The notes beneath the pieces are model-generated. The model did no database searches and was not told the DNA's origin. It worked only from the letters and a program-made list of their open reading frames with translations. A DNA stretch of 36,216 bases from Succinivibrio sp. (GTDB lineage Bacteria; Pseudomonadota; Gammaproteobacteria; Enterobacterales; Succinivibrionaceae): contig JAFUGP010000019.1 of assembly GCA_017469335.1 (NCBI GenBank), positions 1-36,216 of the forward strand, in the 5' to 3' direction. Below, one piece after another: positions 7,568 to 20,182 of this stretch. The position numbers were made by a program, and so were the translations under genes. Numbering within the stretch: the first letter of the stretch is position 1; every line of letters starts with the position of its first letter.

Positions 7568-8680
7568 ATGTCTTTATCACCATCTCTGCCCTCATCAGAG
7601 CTCATTGATACAAGACGCTTGGCCGGCGTTTTCCGCAACACCACTCAGTCCTATAAATTCTTCTGGTTCCTCAGCATTCTCGATTTATCATCCGCACAAA
7701 AGCCCCGCACCTTTGAGATAGCCGATCTTACCCTGCAGATGTGTGTGAATGCCTGGTATCCGTTGTACTGCAAGCTGAATTTGGGACCAAAAGACGCTCT
7801 GGCGGCGATCAGGGAAAGTCTAATCTCACGGTACTCCATCGGCGAGGATCTGGAAGCTACCCAACTGCGGCAGCAACTGCTCAACTGCCGTGAGCAGGAC
7901 TGCGCTACATTCGATAAACTGGTAAAAAAGCGTCTGGCTGTCTACGTGCCAACCCGCTTTCTGAGCGCCTGGATAGATGAGAGCAACGATCTGAAGATGA
8001 AGGTGCTCTCCCGCAATTTCACGGGCGGCTGTTTGTATCGCCTGGACCCTCAGAGCTCCACCATTACCCTCAACGATGCCTACTGGGATTATCTGCGCGA
8101 GAACCATGCTATTTTGCGGGATTTCACCTATTGGAATCTGCTTGACTACCTGCAACGGCGCAATCCCAAGGATCAGTTCATCGTCTACAAACTGGTGAGG
8201 AATGAGGGCCGCGAGAGCCTGGTTGTGCAAAGAAAGTTCTGGGATTTTGTCATTGGGCAGGGCTGCCGGATCTTGTGCCCCTACAGCGGTAAAATCATCG
8301 CCCCCGGTGACACGTATGACCTGGACCATTTTATCCCCTGGCGCTATGTGGCCAGCAATGCCGCGTGGAATCTCACGCCGGCCAATCCCTCCTTGAACTC
8401 CGCCAAAAGCGACAATTTGCCCCCCTTGGATTTTATTAAGCCTTTGGCGCTCAATCAGCAACACGCGCTGCAAACCTACGTTAAGCACTATGGTCCCAAA
8501 TCCAACGGTAAGTTTCAGGAGGTGATCGATGATTATCTGAGCCTGGGCCGCAAGCCATCTGAAATTGCCGTCATGGGCACTGAGGAATTGTTTACCTTCT
8601 TCAAGGAGCTTATTACCCCGCTCTACCTGCAGGCCCACTCCAAGGGCTTCAATTTATGGAATTACAGTAATGTCGCATAA
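7568..8680 (+). CDS. HNH endonuclease family protein
   Basis: A 370-residue cytoplasmic protein. Residues ~16-75 (TTQSYKFFWFLSILDL through MCVNAWYPLYCKLNLGP) form a conserved-looking helical N-terminal region. Residues 237-285 are the HNH nuclease: CPYSG (C237), DTYDLDHFIPW (catalytic H254 preceded by D253), then WNLTPANPSLNSAKSDNLPP with the N and H/N-type metal and substrate positions. The C-terminal tail (FTFFKELITPLYLQAHSKGF) is unassigned. ATG 7568 has GGAGAAAG upstream and is preferred to an upstream in-frame ATG at 7514. It overlaps the HIT gene by 11 bases, so the two are translationally coupled. HNH nucleases in such isolated cassettes are often DNA-targeting defence or restriction proteins; that role is inference. 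Confidence 0.85.
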   Translation: MSLSPSLPSSELIDTRRLAGVFRNTTQSYKFFWFLSILDLSSAQKPRTFEIADLTLQMCVNAWYPLYCKLNLGPKDALAAIRESLISRYSIGEDLEATQLRQQLLNCREQDCATFDKLVKKRLAVYVPTRFLSAWIDESNDLKMKVLSRNFTGGCLYRLDPQSSTITLNDAYWDYLRENHAILRDFTYWNLLDYLQRRNPKDQFIVYKLVRNEGRESLVVQRKFWDFVIGQGCRILCPYSGKIIAPGDTYDLDHFIPWRYVASNAAWNLTPANPSLNSAKSDNLPPLDFIKPLALNQQHALQTYVKHYGPKSNGKFQEVIDDYLSLGRKPSEIAVMGTEELFTFFKELITPLYLQAHSKGFNLWNYSNVA

Positions 8681-9065
8681 AACTTCACCGGCCTCATCCT
8701 GCCTGTTTTGCAACCTGCCATCTGATCGGGAGATAATTGCCACAAGTGCCCTGAGTTTTGCCATCTTTGACGGTTTCCCTGTCAGCCCCGGACATGCGCT
8801 CATCATCCCCAAAAGACATGTGGCGAATTTCTTCGAGCTGACTGCAGATGAGATCACCGATCTCTACTCTCTGCTTCAAGAGGTAAAGGACATGATTGAG
8901 GCACGTCATCATCCTGACGGCTGGAATGTGGGAGTCAATGTCAACCACGCCGGCGGGCAGTCGGTATTTCATGTGCATGTTCACCTCATTCCGCGCTATG
9001 CAAATGACGTGAAAGATCCGCGCGGCGGAGTGCGCGGGGTGATCCCCTCCAGGCAAGCTTATTGA
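8670..9065 (+). CDS. HIT-family nucleotide hydrolase
   Basis: A 131-residue histidine-triad protein. HIT enzymes hydrolyse or transfer nucleotides at alpha-phosphates (for example AMP-lysine, AMP-amides, dinucleoside polyphosphates). Key features are the zinc-type CLFC (C11, C14), FPVSPGHALIIPKRHV, WNVGVNVNHAGGQSV with the conserved N and G, and the catalytic HVHVHLIPRY with H101, H103 (nucleophile) and H105. The ATG at 8670 lies within the end of the HNH gene, whose stop is at 8678-8680. The overlap argues for co-translation and a linked function. The stop is only nine bases from the stop of the convergent ATPase gene. Substrate cannot be read from sequence. Confidence 0.92.
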   Translation: MSHKTSPASSCLFCNLPSDREIIATSALSFAIFDGFPVSPGHALIIPKRHVANFFELTADEITDLYSLLQEVKDMIEARHHPDGWNVGVNVNHAGGQSVFHVHVHLIPRYANDVKDPRGGVRGVIPSRQAY

Positions 9066-9074
9066 GGTGCTGCG

Positions 9075-10298
9075 TCAGGTCAATACCAGATCTTTTCTGT
9101 TCAGCAGGAAATCTATCAGATTCAAATGGGTGATGCCCTGGTGGCTGAGATCTATCTTATCTAATGACAGGACATACTTGGGAGCATGGTCTGCGATCGG
9201 GGCGAAGGCCTCGAATTCACGTTTGATTGTATCCTCAGAGTTGAGCAGGTAGGCTACCTGGATAAAGCATTTGCGACCGTCTTTGACGGCCACAAAGTCC
9301 ACCTCTGACTTGTAAGTTTTACCGGTGTGTACGGTAAATCCCCGGCTGAACAGCTCATTGAACACAATATTCTTAAGGTACGAGGTATCCTCAAAGTCTA
9401 TGGTATTGGTCCCCAGGGTACGAAAAACGTTGTCCACCGCGTAGTATTTTTCTTGAGAGCGCAAAGCAGCTTTGCCTGAAAGGTAAAAACAACGGGCAGG
9501 ATGAACCAGAAAGGCACTTTTCATCAGCTCCAGATAGTGGTAAATGGAGCGCCCCGAGATGGTAGTTTGGTGCGAGCTGTTATAGGCCTGAGCGATTTTT
9601 TCCGCCGACAGGCTTTTGCCGGCATTGGCCAGTACATACAGCATGACAGTACGCAGGGACTGGCCTCTTTTACCGGTATCTCCTTTGATGATGTCCTTGT
9701 CTATGATCGCCTTGAACAAATTTTCTGCATAAAGTTTGAAGGCATCCTCTCCGGGCAGGGTAAAACGCCGGGGCAAACCACCCCACTTGAGGTAATCAAA
9801 AAAACAATCCTCCTTAAATTCAAGGTGATTAACTTCAAAAAACTCTTTTACCTCGGCAAAGGAAAAGGGCAGAACCTCAAATTCCACACTGCGCCCGGTC
9901 AGCCTCGTGGCCAGCTCACCCGAGAGCAGCGTAGAGTTGCTGCCGGTTACAAAAATGGAGGCCTGGTATTTGGACAGCACAGATGACAGCACTTTTTCAA
10001 AGTCGGGAACCTGCTGCACTTCGTCGATGAAAATGTAGTGTCTCTCGTCATCACGAATGCTGTCTTCAAGTACCTCATTGAGCATGGAGGCACTGTTGAT
10101 AAAGGCGTTGTCAAAAAGTTCCAGGTCTAAGGAGATGATCCGTTTGTCCGCCACCCCCTGTTCTAAGAGTTCGGCGCGGATGCTCTGCAACAACACGGAT
10201 TTTCCGGCCCGGCGTACCCCGCAGATAAGCTTGACCAGATCCACGTGATAAAAAGGCCTGATGCGCTCAAGATAGCGGCGTCGTTTGATTAGTTGCAA
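9075..10298 (-). CDS. AAA ATPase with DUF4143 domain
   Basis: A 407-residue member of the AAA_14/DUF4143 ATPases. Walker A is GVRRAGKS (residues 27-34), Walker B is YIFIDEVQ, and a sensor-like FVTGSNS follows with LATRLTGRSVEFEVLPFSF. The C-terminal part has a nuclease-like EVDFVAVKDGRKCFIQVAY, in which the usual ExK is replaced by IQV, so the PD-(D/E)XK site may be altered. The start is TTG at 10296-10298 with a good GGGAG seven bases upstream (complement of 10307-10311). Members are common and variable in copy number among gut bacteria and archaea, with no firm function. The upstream region carries a 50-bp tandem repeat. Confidence 0.88.
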   Translation of the reverse strand: MQLIKRRRYLERIRPFYHVDLVKLICGVRRAGKSVLLQSIRAELLEQGVADKRIISLDLELFDNAFINSASMLNEVLEDSIRDDERHYIFIDEVQQVPDFEKVLSSVLSKYQASIFVTGSNSTLLSGELATRLTGRSVEFEVLPFSFAEVKEFFEVNHLEFKEDCFFDYLKWGGLPRRFTLPGEDAFKLYAENLFKAIIDKDIIKGDTGKRGQSLRTVMLYVLANAGKSLSAEKIAQAYNSSHQTTISGRSIYHYLELMKSAFLVHPARCFYLSGKAALRSQEKYYAVDNVFRTLGTNTIDFEDTSYLKNIVFNELFSRGFTVHTGKTYKSEVDFVAVKDGRKCFIQVAYLLNSEDTIKREFEAFAPIADHAPKYVLSLDKIDLSHQGITHLNLIDFLLNRKDLVLT

Positions 10299-10354
10299 GG
10301 TAGAATCTCCCGCAGTATTAACCGGGTGTTGCCCAAAGGATCTGCTGATGAGTT

Positions 10355-10455
10355 ATTCTTGAAACATCAGAACGTCTAATTTCAATTATCTTCAATTCAT
10401 GAGAATTCTTGAAATAATTGTGCCATTTATTTTCAATTATGTCGATAATTCTAGA
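10355..10455. repeat. Degenerate 50/51-bp AT-rich tandem repeat
   Basis: Two units, 10355-10404 and 10405-10455. Both begin ATTCTTGAAA, both contain TTTCAATTAT at the same place (10380 and 10431), and both end in a similar AT-rich tail (ATGAGA and TCTAGA). The units also form inverted pairs (ATTTCAA 10379, TTGAAAT 10409). They lie upstream of the ATPase at 9075-10298 and may serve as an operator or a relic. The AT content contrasts with the surrounding DNA. Confidence 0.6.
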
Positions 10456-10509
10456 CTTTTAAATGAGCACACTGGCAAAAATCACCAGTTGGCCTCAGCT
10501 TTTTTAGTC

Positions 10510-11832
10510 TCAAATAGTCAGATTGGGATCAAAAAGCCGATGCACGGCGTACAGGGGCAGGATGCGCACATCAGGCAGCGTGCCGAAATTCTCTGAGGAT
10601 ACACGCACACCTACCGGGAGCTGTTTTTCCTGCATAAACAGTCTTAAACTTTTCATGGCCCCGCGCGTGCCGCATTTAACTTCAACCGGCAATATGGTGT
10701 TGCCGCGCTGCAGGATAAAATCCACCTCAGCCTGGGAATTGCGCGCCTCGCGCTGCCAGTAAAAGAGCTCGGGGCGGTGCTTTGATGAGGTGCAGGATGC
10801 GATCTGCAAGGCGGTGTACACCTCACTAAGAGAGCCGCGGTTGGCAAATTCAGCAACGCTCAGGGGCAGCAATTCCCTGAGGTCCAGTCCCAGCAGCCGC
10901 TGATGCAGTCCTACATCAAACGGCAGGGCCTTAAAAAAGGAATGATCGGCTCCGGCCCCTAGGGGCAGACCCACGGCGGGAGTTCTCAGCGTTTTGAGTA
11001 CCAGTCCTGCCTTTACCAGCAGCTCCAGCGCCTGACTTATCGCCGCGGCCTTCAAGTTGCGATCCACCCGGGCGAGGACAAATTTCCCGCCCGCCTGTGC
11101 CGCCACCGACAAGAAGGTAGCCTGAAGCCTTAAGGTCGGAACGCGCTGACGGTACTTGGCAAAGTCATCCTGGTAGGTGAGCAGCAGATCGTCAAGCTCT
11201 CCCATGACCCGTATCAGATCATGATGACGGACATAGGCTGCCACCGCAGCCGGCATGCCGCCCGTCATAAGATAGGTTTTGAGGTGTTCTGTCAGCCTCA
11301 GGTGAAAGGGTTCCTCCAGAGGATGGGTGAAGTCGGCGCCATTAAGCAGCTCCAACAGCTTCTTTTCTCCTATGGCACGCAGAAACTCGACAAAGGTGAG
11401 CGGGTACATAAAGCACGAGCACAGGCGTCCCACCCCCAGTGACGGTACCTCGTTTAGGGCAAACTCTAGGAGAGAGCCGGCCGCGATGACATGCAGGGCG
11501 GGGCATTGCTCATAAAAGTAGCGCAGCGCCGTCAGGGCCTTAGGACAGGCTTGGATCTCATCTAAGAAAAGCAGAGTCTGCCCCGGTATCATGGGGGTGC
11601 GGGTGAACACCGCGAGCTTCTCCAAAAGAGGCTGTGCGGTGAGCGCGCCCTCAAAGAAGCTTTTGGCCTGCGGAGTTTCTTCAAAATTAAGCTCGGCAAA
11701 GTACTTGAATCCTGTCCCCAACTTGCGCACGGCATAGGTCTTACCCACCTGACGGGCCCCGCGCATCACAAGTACTTTGCGCTGATCCTGTGCGGCCCAA
11801 AAGCTTAGCTGATCATCCACAGTTCTGTACAT
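10510..11832 (-). CDS. AAA ATPase with DUF4143 / PD-(D/E)XK-like C-terminus
   Basis: A 440-residue second member of the AAA_14/DUF4143 group. Walker A is GARQVGKT (residues 25-32), Walker B is LLFLDEIQ, then AAGSLLEFAL and VGRLCSCFMYPLTFVEFL. The C-terminus has an intact nuclease-like motif, SQAEVDFILQRGN followed by ILPVEVKCG (D...ExK). ATG 11832 has GGAGG upstream and gives the normal N-terminus; a longer start at 11871 adds 13 unlikely residues. It belongs to a different subgroup from the neighbour at 9075-10298 (GARQVGKT versus GVRRAGKS), so this is not a simple duplication. Function unknown; these genes are often linked to mobile DNA. Confidence 0.9.
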   Translation of the reverse strand: MYRTVDDQLSFWAAQDQRKVLVMRGARQVGKTYAVRKLGTGFKYFAELNFEETPQAKSFFEGALTAQPLLEKLAVFTRTPMIPGQTLLFLDEIQACPKALTALRYFYEQCPALHVIAAGSLLEFALNEVPSLGVGRLCSCFMYPLTFVEFLRAIGEKKLLELLNGADFTHPLEEPFHLRLTEHLKTYLMTGGMPAAVAAYVRHHDLIRVMGELDDLLLTYQDDFAKYRQRVPTLRLQATFLSVAAQAGGKFVLARVDRNLKAAAISQALELLVKAGLVLKTLRTPAVGLPLGAGADHSFFKALPFDVGLHQRLLGLDLRELLPLSVAEFANRGSLSEVYTALQIASCTSSKHRPELFYWQREARNSQAEVDFILQRGNTILPVEVKCGTRGAMKSLRLFMQEKQLPVGVRVSSENFGTLPDVRILPLYAVHRLFDPNLTI

Positions 11833-11951
11833 GGCAGCCTCCGTCCCAGTTGTCATAGCGCGCAGTCGCACCGCGCACTCTTAAAGATCGACTCCGGTGT
11901 CTGCATCGGCATCTGTCTTTGCTTCTGCACGGCCTGCATTTGCTCTTTTGA

Positions 11952-12134
11952 GCTGCATATAAGGCTCAGTGGTCAAGAAGATGGACAAAAACCAAAGATG
12001 AATTTAGCACCAAAGAGACCAAAGCCAAACATTCTCAAAGCGAGAATACGACTAAATCCAAAGATAAGTCAAGAGTTAGCGGGGCGAAAGCCAAAGACAG
12101 TGTGTTCTGTGTGGCGGCGGACGAGGCTCTCTGA
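11952..12134 (+). other. Lysine-rich open tract without a start codon; possible gene remnant
   Basis: Between the ATPase gene and gltD lies a 60-codon open frame bounded by TGA on both sides, with no ATG, GTG or TTG. Its translation is rich in K, S, T and E and repeats the pattern (T/S/A)-K-(D/E/A), matching five copies of CCAAAG in the DNA. It may be the tail of a lost low-complexity protein or simply a biased spacer. I see no complete gene in 11833-12248. Confidence 0.3.
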
Positions 12135-12198
12135 CTTTAAGTTGCCGGCACAGTCACCGGCCTGAGCGTGCCCGCGAGGGTAGGGTGTTACACTGGTA

Positions 12199-12227
12199 CT
12201 CTGCCTGCGGCGTGCGTACAGGCAGAG
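12199..12227 (-). terminator. Hairpin downstream of gltD
   Basis: A perfect 9-bp inverted repeat, CTCTGCCTG and CAGGCAGAG, with an 11-base loop lies 22 bases beyond the gltD stop. No U-run follows on the minus strand, so it is either a rho-dependent 3'-end hairpin or a processing signal. Confidence 0.5.
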
Positions 12228-12248
12228 CAGAAAGTGTGCATATTAGGT

Positions 12249-13712
12249 TCAGCGCGCAGGCAGTGAGGATAAAAACTCATGCACGGCCTTGGAACAACCG
12301 CGCCCCTCGGCGATGGCATGCACCACCAGCGACTGACCCTTGCGCCCGTCACCGGCCGCGAACACCTTAGGCTGTGAGGTGTGGTAGGCCTGAGAGCCTG
12401 TGAGCGGCGCCTTGATGTTGCCGCGCTCATCGGTTTGCAGCGAGAAGGCCTCGATAAGTGCCCGGCTGGGGTGAGAGTAACCCATGGCGATGAGCACCAC
12501 CTGCGCCTCAAGTTCGGCCTCGGTACCCGCCAGGGCCTCAAAGTTCCGTCCTTCGCCCCATTTGACCTGCACGGTCTTAACTTTCTCGACCTTACCGTCG
12601 CTGCCCAAAAAGGCGGTGGTATTGGTGGAGAACAGCCTGATGCAGCCTTCCTCCTGAGAGGTGGAGGTGCGCTTGATGGGCCGCCATTCAGGCCAGATCT
12701 GCGCAAGCGGTACGCTGAGGGGCAGCTCATGGTGATAGTCAAGCTGCGTGACCTTGGCCGCGCCCTTGCGCAGGGCCACGCCGATGCAGTCCGAGGCGGT
12801 CTCGCCGCCGCCGATGATGACTACCTGCTTGCCCTTGACGTCGATGGGGTTGCGCTCACTGCCGTTGATCTCACGGTTTTGGGCTATAAGAAAGTCCAGC
12901 GCGAAGTAGATGCCTGCAAGCTCACGTCCCGGCAGTTTAAGATCCCGCGGTGCCTCCGAGCCGGGGGCCAACACCACGGCATCGAAGCTGTCGAGCAGCT
13001 CCTGAGCGCTGACAGAGCAGGTGGCCTGACAGTGCACCCCTTGCTCTAACTTGTCCTTATCGCCCACCAGCACCGAGGTGCGGAAGATCACGCCCTCTAA
13101 TTCCAGCTGGGTGAGGCGGCGATCCAGGACCTCTTTGGAGAGCTTGAAATCGGGGATGCCGTAGCGCAACAGCCCGCCTGCGAGATCATTTTTCTCAAAG
13201 ACGGTTACCTGATGCCCCAGGCGGGTCAACTGCTGCGCACAGGAGAGGGCAGCGGGCCCGGAGCCTACGATGGCAACTTTTCTGAAGCTGCGCTCCTTGC
13301 AGGGGCTAGGCTTGATAAAGCCGTGCTCAAAGGCGTATTCGGCGATGCGCCGCTCAACGCTTTTGATCCCCACCTGTACCCGGTGCAATCCCAGCGTGCA
13401 GGCCTCCTCACACAGGGCAGGACAGATCCGGCCTGTGATCTCGGGAAAGTTGTTGGAGGACTCCAGTACTCTGATGGCTTTCTCATACTCACCATCGCTG
13501 ACGAACTGATTGAAGTCGGGCATGGCGTTGTGCAGGGGGCACTTGTGCATGCAAAAGGGCGTGCCGCAGTCCATGCAGCGTCCGGCCTGGAGGCGTGCCT
13601 CCTCGGCGCTTAAAGTTGCGATGTACTCGTTGAAGTCATGCACGCGCTCAGCCACGGGGCGGTGCGCAGGCTCGATGCGCTCATAATCCAAAAAACCACG
13701 TTCAAAGCCCAT
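12249..13712 (-). CDS. gltD: Glutamate synthase small subunit
   Basis: The 487-residue FAD-dependent subunit supplies electrons from NADPH to the large subunit for glutamate synthesis. The N-terminal Fe-S-binding region has RCMDCGTPFCMHKCPL and GRICPALCEEACTLG, the cysteine pattern for the [4Fe-4S] clusters. The FAD-binding GSGPAALSCAQQL and GGLLRYGIPDFKLSK follow, and later the NADPH-binding IIGGGETASDCIG. The C-terminal VFAAGDGRKGQSLVV closes the flavin site. The start is one base after the gltB stop, with GGAGGG inside the gltB end, so it is translationally coupled to gltB. Third gene of glnA-gltB-gltD. Confidence 0.97.
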   Translation of the reverse strand: MGFERGFLDYERIEPAHRPVAERVHDFNEYIATLSAEEARLQAGRCMDCGTPFCMHKCPLHNAMPDFNQFVSDGEYEKAIRVLESSNNFPEITGRICPALCEEACTLGLHRVQVGIKSVERRIAEYAFEHGFIKPSPCKERSFRKVAIVGSGPAALSCAQQLTRLGHQVTVFEKNDLAGGLLRYGIPDFKLSKEVLDRRLTQLELEGVIFRTSVLVGDKDKLEQGVHCQATCSVSAQELLDSFDAVVLAPGSEAPRDLKLPGRELAGIYFALDFLIAQNREINGSERNPIDVKGKQVVIIGGGETASDCIGVALRKGAAKVTQLDYHHELPLSVPLAQIWPEWRPIKRTSTSQEEGCIRLFSTNTTAFLGSDGKVEKVKTVQVKWGEGRNFEALAGTEAELEAQVVLIAMGYSHPSRALIEAFSLQTDERGNIKAPLTGSQAYHTSQPKVFAAGDGRKGQSLVVHAIAEGRGCSKAVHEFLSSLPAR

Positions 13713-13713
13713 T

Positions 13714-18297
<4,584 letters not shown>

Positions 18298-18329
18298 AAA
18301 TCCCCCTTCAGAAGGCAAGCCTCCCCTAA

Positions 18330-18351
18330 GAAGGCCCCCTAAAGGGCCTTC
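18330..18351 (-). terminator. Intercistronic hairpin between glnA and gltB
   Basis: GAAGGCCC and GGGCCTTC (8 bp) flank the loop CCTAAA in the 98-bp glnA-gltB spacer. The minus strand after it has only two Ts, so it is probably a partial attenuator or mRNA processing/stability element, allowing glnA to exceed gltBD. Confidence 0.55.
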
Positions 18352-18395
18352 CCTGGAACAGCTGTCGCTGTGAAATGCTGCTGTGAGAGCTTAAA

Positions 18396-19805
18396 TTACA
18401 GGCTGTAATACAGCTCGAACTCGGCCGGAGCCGGGGTGGAACGCACCTTGGTATCCTCCTCGCGCTTTAAGGCGATGAAAGACTCGATGGCGTCGGCGGA
18501 GAACACCTCGTTCTGCGTCAGGAAGTCGTGATCGGCCTCCAGACTGTCCAGGGCCTGCTCTAAGGATCCGCATACCTGCGGGATGCCGGCGGCCTCCTCA
18601 GGCGGCAGATCGTAGAGGTTCTTGTCCATGGGATCGCCGGGGCTGATGTGATTTAAGATGCCGTCTAGGCCCGCCATCAGCATGGCCGCGAAGGCCAGAT
18701 AGGGGTTGGCCATGCAGTCGGGGAACCGCACCTCAATGTGCGCCGCCTTGGGGTTGAGCGAGTAGGGAATACGGATGGAGGCCGAACGGTTCGATGCCGA
18801 GTAGGCCAGCATCAGCGGGGCCTCAAAACCCGGCACCAGACGCTTGTAGGAGTTGGTGGAGGGGTTGGTGAAGGCGTTTAAGGCGCGCGCGTGCTTGATG
18901 ATGCCGCCTATGTACCACAGCGCCTCCTGCGAGAGGCCGCCGTACAAGGAGCCGGCGAAAATATTGCTGCCGCCCTTGGCGATGGACTGATGACAGTGCA
19001 TGCCCGAGCCGTTGTCCCCATAGATGGGCTTGGGCATGAAAGTGGCGGTCTTGTTGTACTGACAGGCCACGTTCTGCACCACATACTTGTAGAGTATGAC
19101 CTCATCGGCCTTTTTGGTGAGGGTATTGAATTTGGTGGCGATTTCGTTCTGCCCGGCGGTGGCCACCTCGTGATGATGGGCCTCAATGACCAACCCCATG
19201 TCAGCCATCACGCGGCACATGGCCGAGCGGATGTCCTGGGAGGAATCCACCGGGGGTACCGGGAAATAGCCGCCCTTGACGGAGGGGCGGTAGCCCTTGT
19301 TGCCGTCCTCGTAGCGGGCATCGGAATTCCAGGCCGCTTCGATATCGTCAATTTCCACCATGCTGCCCTTGATGGAGGTCTTAAAGCGCACGTCATCAAA
19401 GAGGAAGAACTCCGGCTCCGGGCCGAAATAGGCTTCATCGCCCAAACCCGTGGAGCGCAGATATTCCTCGGCGCGTTTGGCAATCGAGCGTGGATCGCGG
19501 CTGTAGCCGGTAAGAGTTTGCGGCTCTAAAATGTCGCAGCGGATCAAAATGGTGGGATCGGCGTAGAAAGGATCCAACAGCACGGTGGAAATATCCGGCA
19601 TCAGGATCATGTCGGACTTGTCGATGCCGCGCCAGCCGGCGATGGAAGAGCCGTCGAACATCTTGCCCTGCTCGAAGAATTTCTCATCTATAAGTTCGAT
19701 GGGCAGGCTGATGTGCTGATCTTTGCCCTTGGTATCGGTAAATCTCAAGTCAGCAAATTTAACCTTATGATCTGCAATAAGTTTGCTTACGGCGCTAAAG
19801 TCCAT
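18396..19805 (-). CDS. glnA: Glutamine synthetase, type I (adenylylatable)
   Basis: Makes glutamine from glutamate, ammonium and ATP as a cytoplasmic dodecamer. The protein has 469 residues, the same length as E. coli GlnA. Visible motifs are [40 protein letters not shown], the [10 protein letters not shown] signature, and [19 protein letters not shown]. The adenylylation loop [10 protein letters not shown] has Tyr398, the position modified by GlnE, so activity is probably under GlnE/PII control. ATG 19805 has AAGGAG six bases upstream; GTG at 19832 is a poorer choice. No glnL/glnG (ntrBC) follows, unlike the common gammaproteobacterial order; gltB and gltD follow instead. Confidence 0.98.
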   Translation of the reverse strand: MDFSAVSKLIADHKVKFADLRFTDTKGKDQHISLPIELIDEKFFEQGKMFDGSSIAGWRGIDKSDMILMPDISTVLLDPFYADPTILIRCDILEPQTLTGYSRDPRSIAKRAEEYLRSTGLGDEAYFGPEPEFFLFDDVRFKTSIKGSMVEIDDIEAAWNSDARYEDGNKGYRPSVKGGYFPVPPVDSSQDIRSAMCRVMADMGLVIEAHHHEVATAGQNEIATKFNTLTKKADEVILYKYVVQNVACQYNKTATFMPKPIYGDNGSGMHCHQSIAKGGSNIFAGSLYGGLSQEALWYIGGIIKHARALNAFTNPSTNSYKRLVPGFEAPLMLAYSASNRSASIRIPYSLNPKAAHIEVRFPDCMANPYLAFAAMLMAGLDGILNHISPGDPMDKNLYDLPPEEAAGIPQVCGSLEQALDSLEADHDFLTQNEVFSADAIESFIALKREEDTKVRSTPAPAEFELYYSL

Positions 19806-19886
19806 GTCAGTCTCCTTAAACAGGCCTGCCACAAGGGATAAAGTCTCCTTGCGCGCAGCCGGTCAACAGTGAATTTCCTAAGTGGC

Positions 19887-19915
19887 ATTGTGCGTGCTTG
19901 CACCGTTTTAGTCAA
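19887..19915 (-). promoter_or_regulatory. Candidate sigma70 promoter of glnA with GGTGCA in the spacer
   Basis: On the minus strand TTGACT (19910-19915, 5 of 6) is followed by a 17-bp spacer and CACAAT (19887-19892, 4 of 6), about 80 bases before the glnA start. GGTGCA sits at spacer positions 6-11. The same arrangement occurs at gdhA. A sigma54 promoter, the usual choice for NtrC control, is not evident. Confidence 0.5.
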
Positions 19916-20065
19916 AGCTATTTTGACAACTGCTGATTATGGGGCAAAAAGAGCGCTCGTGCACTAAAAACATGCATGGAGGTAACCGACTGAAATATAG
20001 GAATGATCTTGTAAAAACTGACTGCAGAGGAAAGGTGTTTGCTCATCATCAGAGTGTGCAGCTCC

Positions 20066-20085
20066 GCACCTTTAATTAAATGTGC
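20066..20085. promoter_or_regulatory. 20-bp palindrome upstream of glnA
   Basis: GCAC-CT-TTAATTAA-AT-GTGC is symmetric at 9 of 10 pairs. It lies about 260 bases upstream of glnA in the 377-bp gap between glnA and the small membrane-protein gene. It looks like an operator; the spacing (N12 between GCAC and GTGC) does not fit NtrC (N7). A further TGCACC stands at 20139. Confidence 0.4.
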
Positions 20086-20182
20086 ATTGAAAACAATATG
20101 TTACCCCATGCACAAAAATAAGGCTCAGCGAATGCTGCTGCACCGTAACGGGGCGTGACCCGGAGGGTATGTCAGGAGGACG

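Noticed and set aside
8565-8669. Longer HIT gene starting at 8565
   Set aside because: The extra residues lie in the HNH coding region out of frame and have no family match; ATG 8670 gives the normal HIT N-terminus with CxxC.
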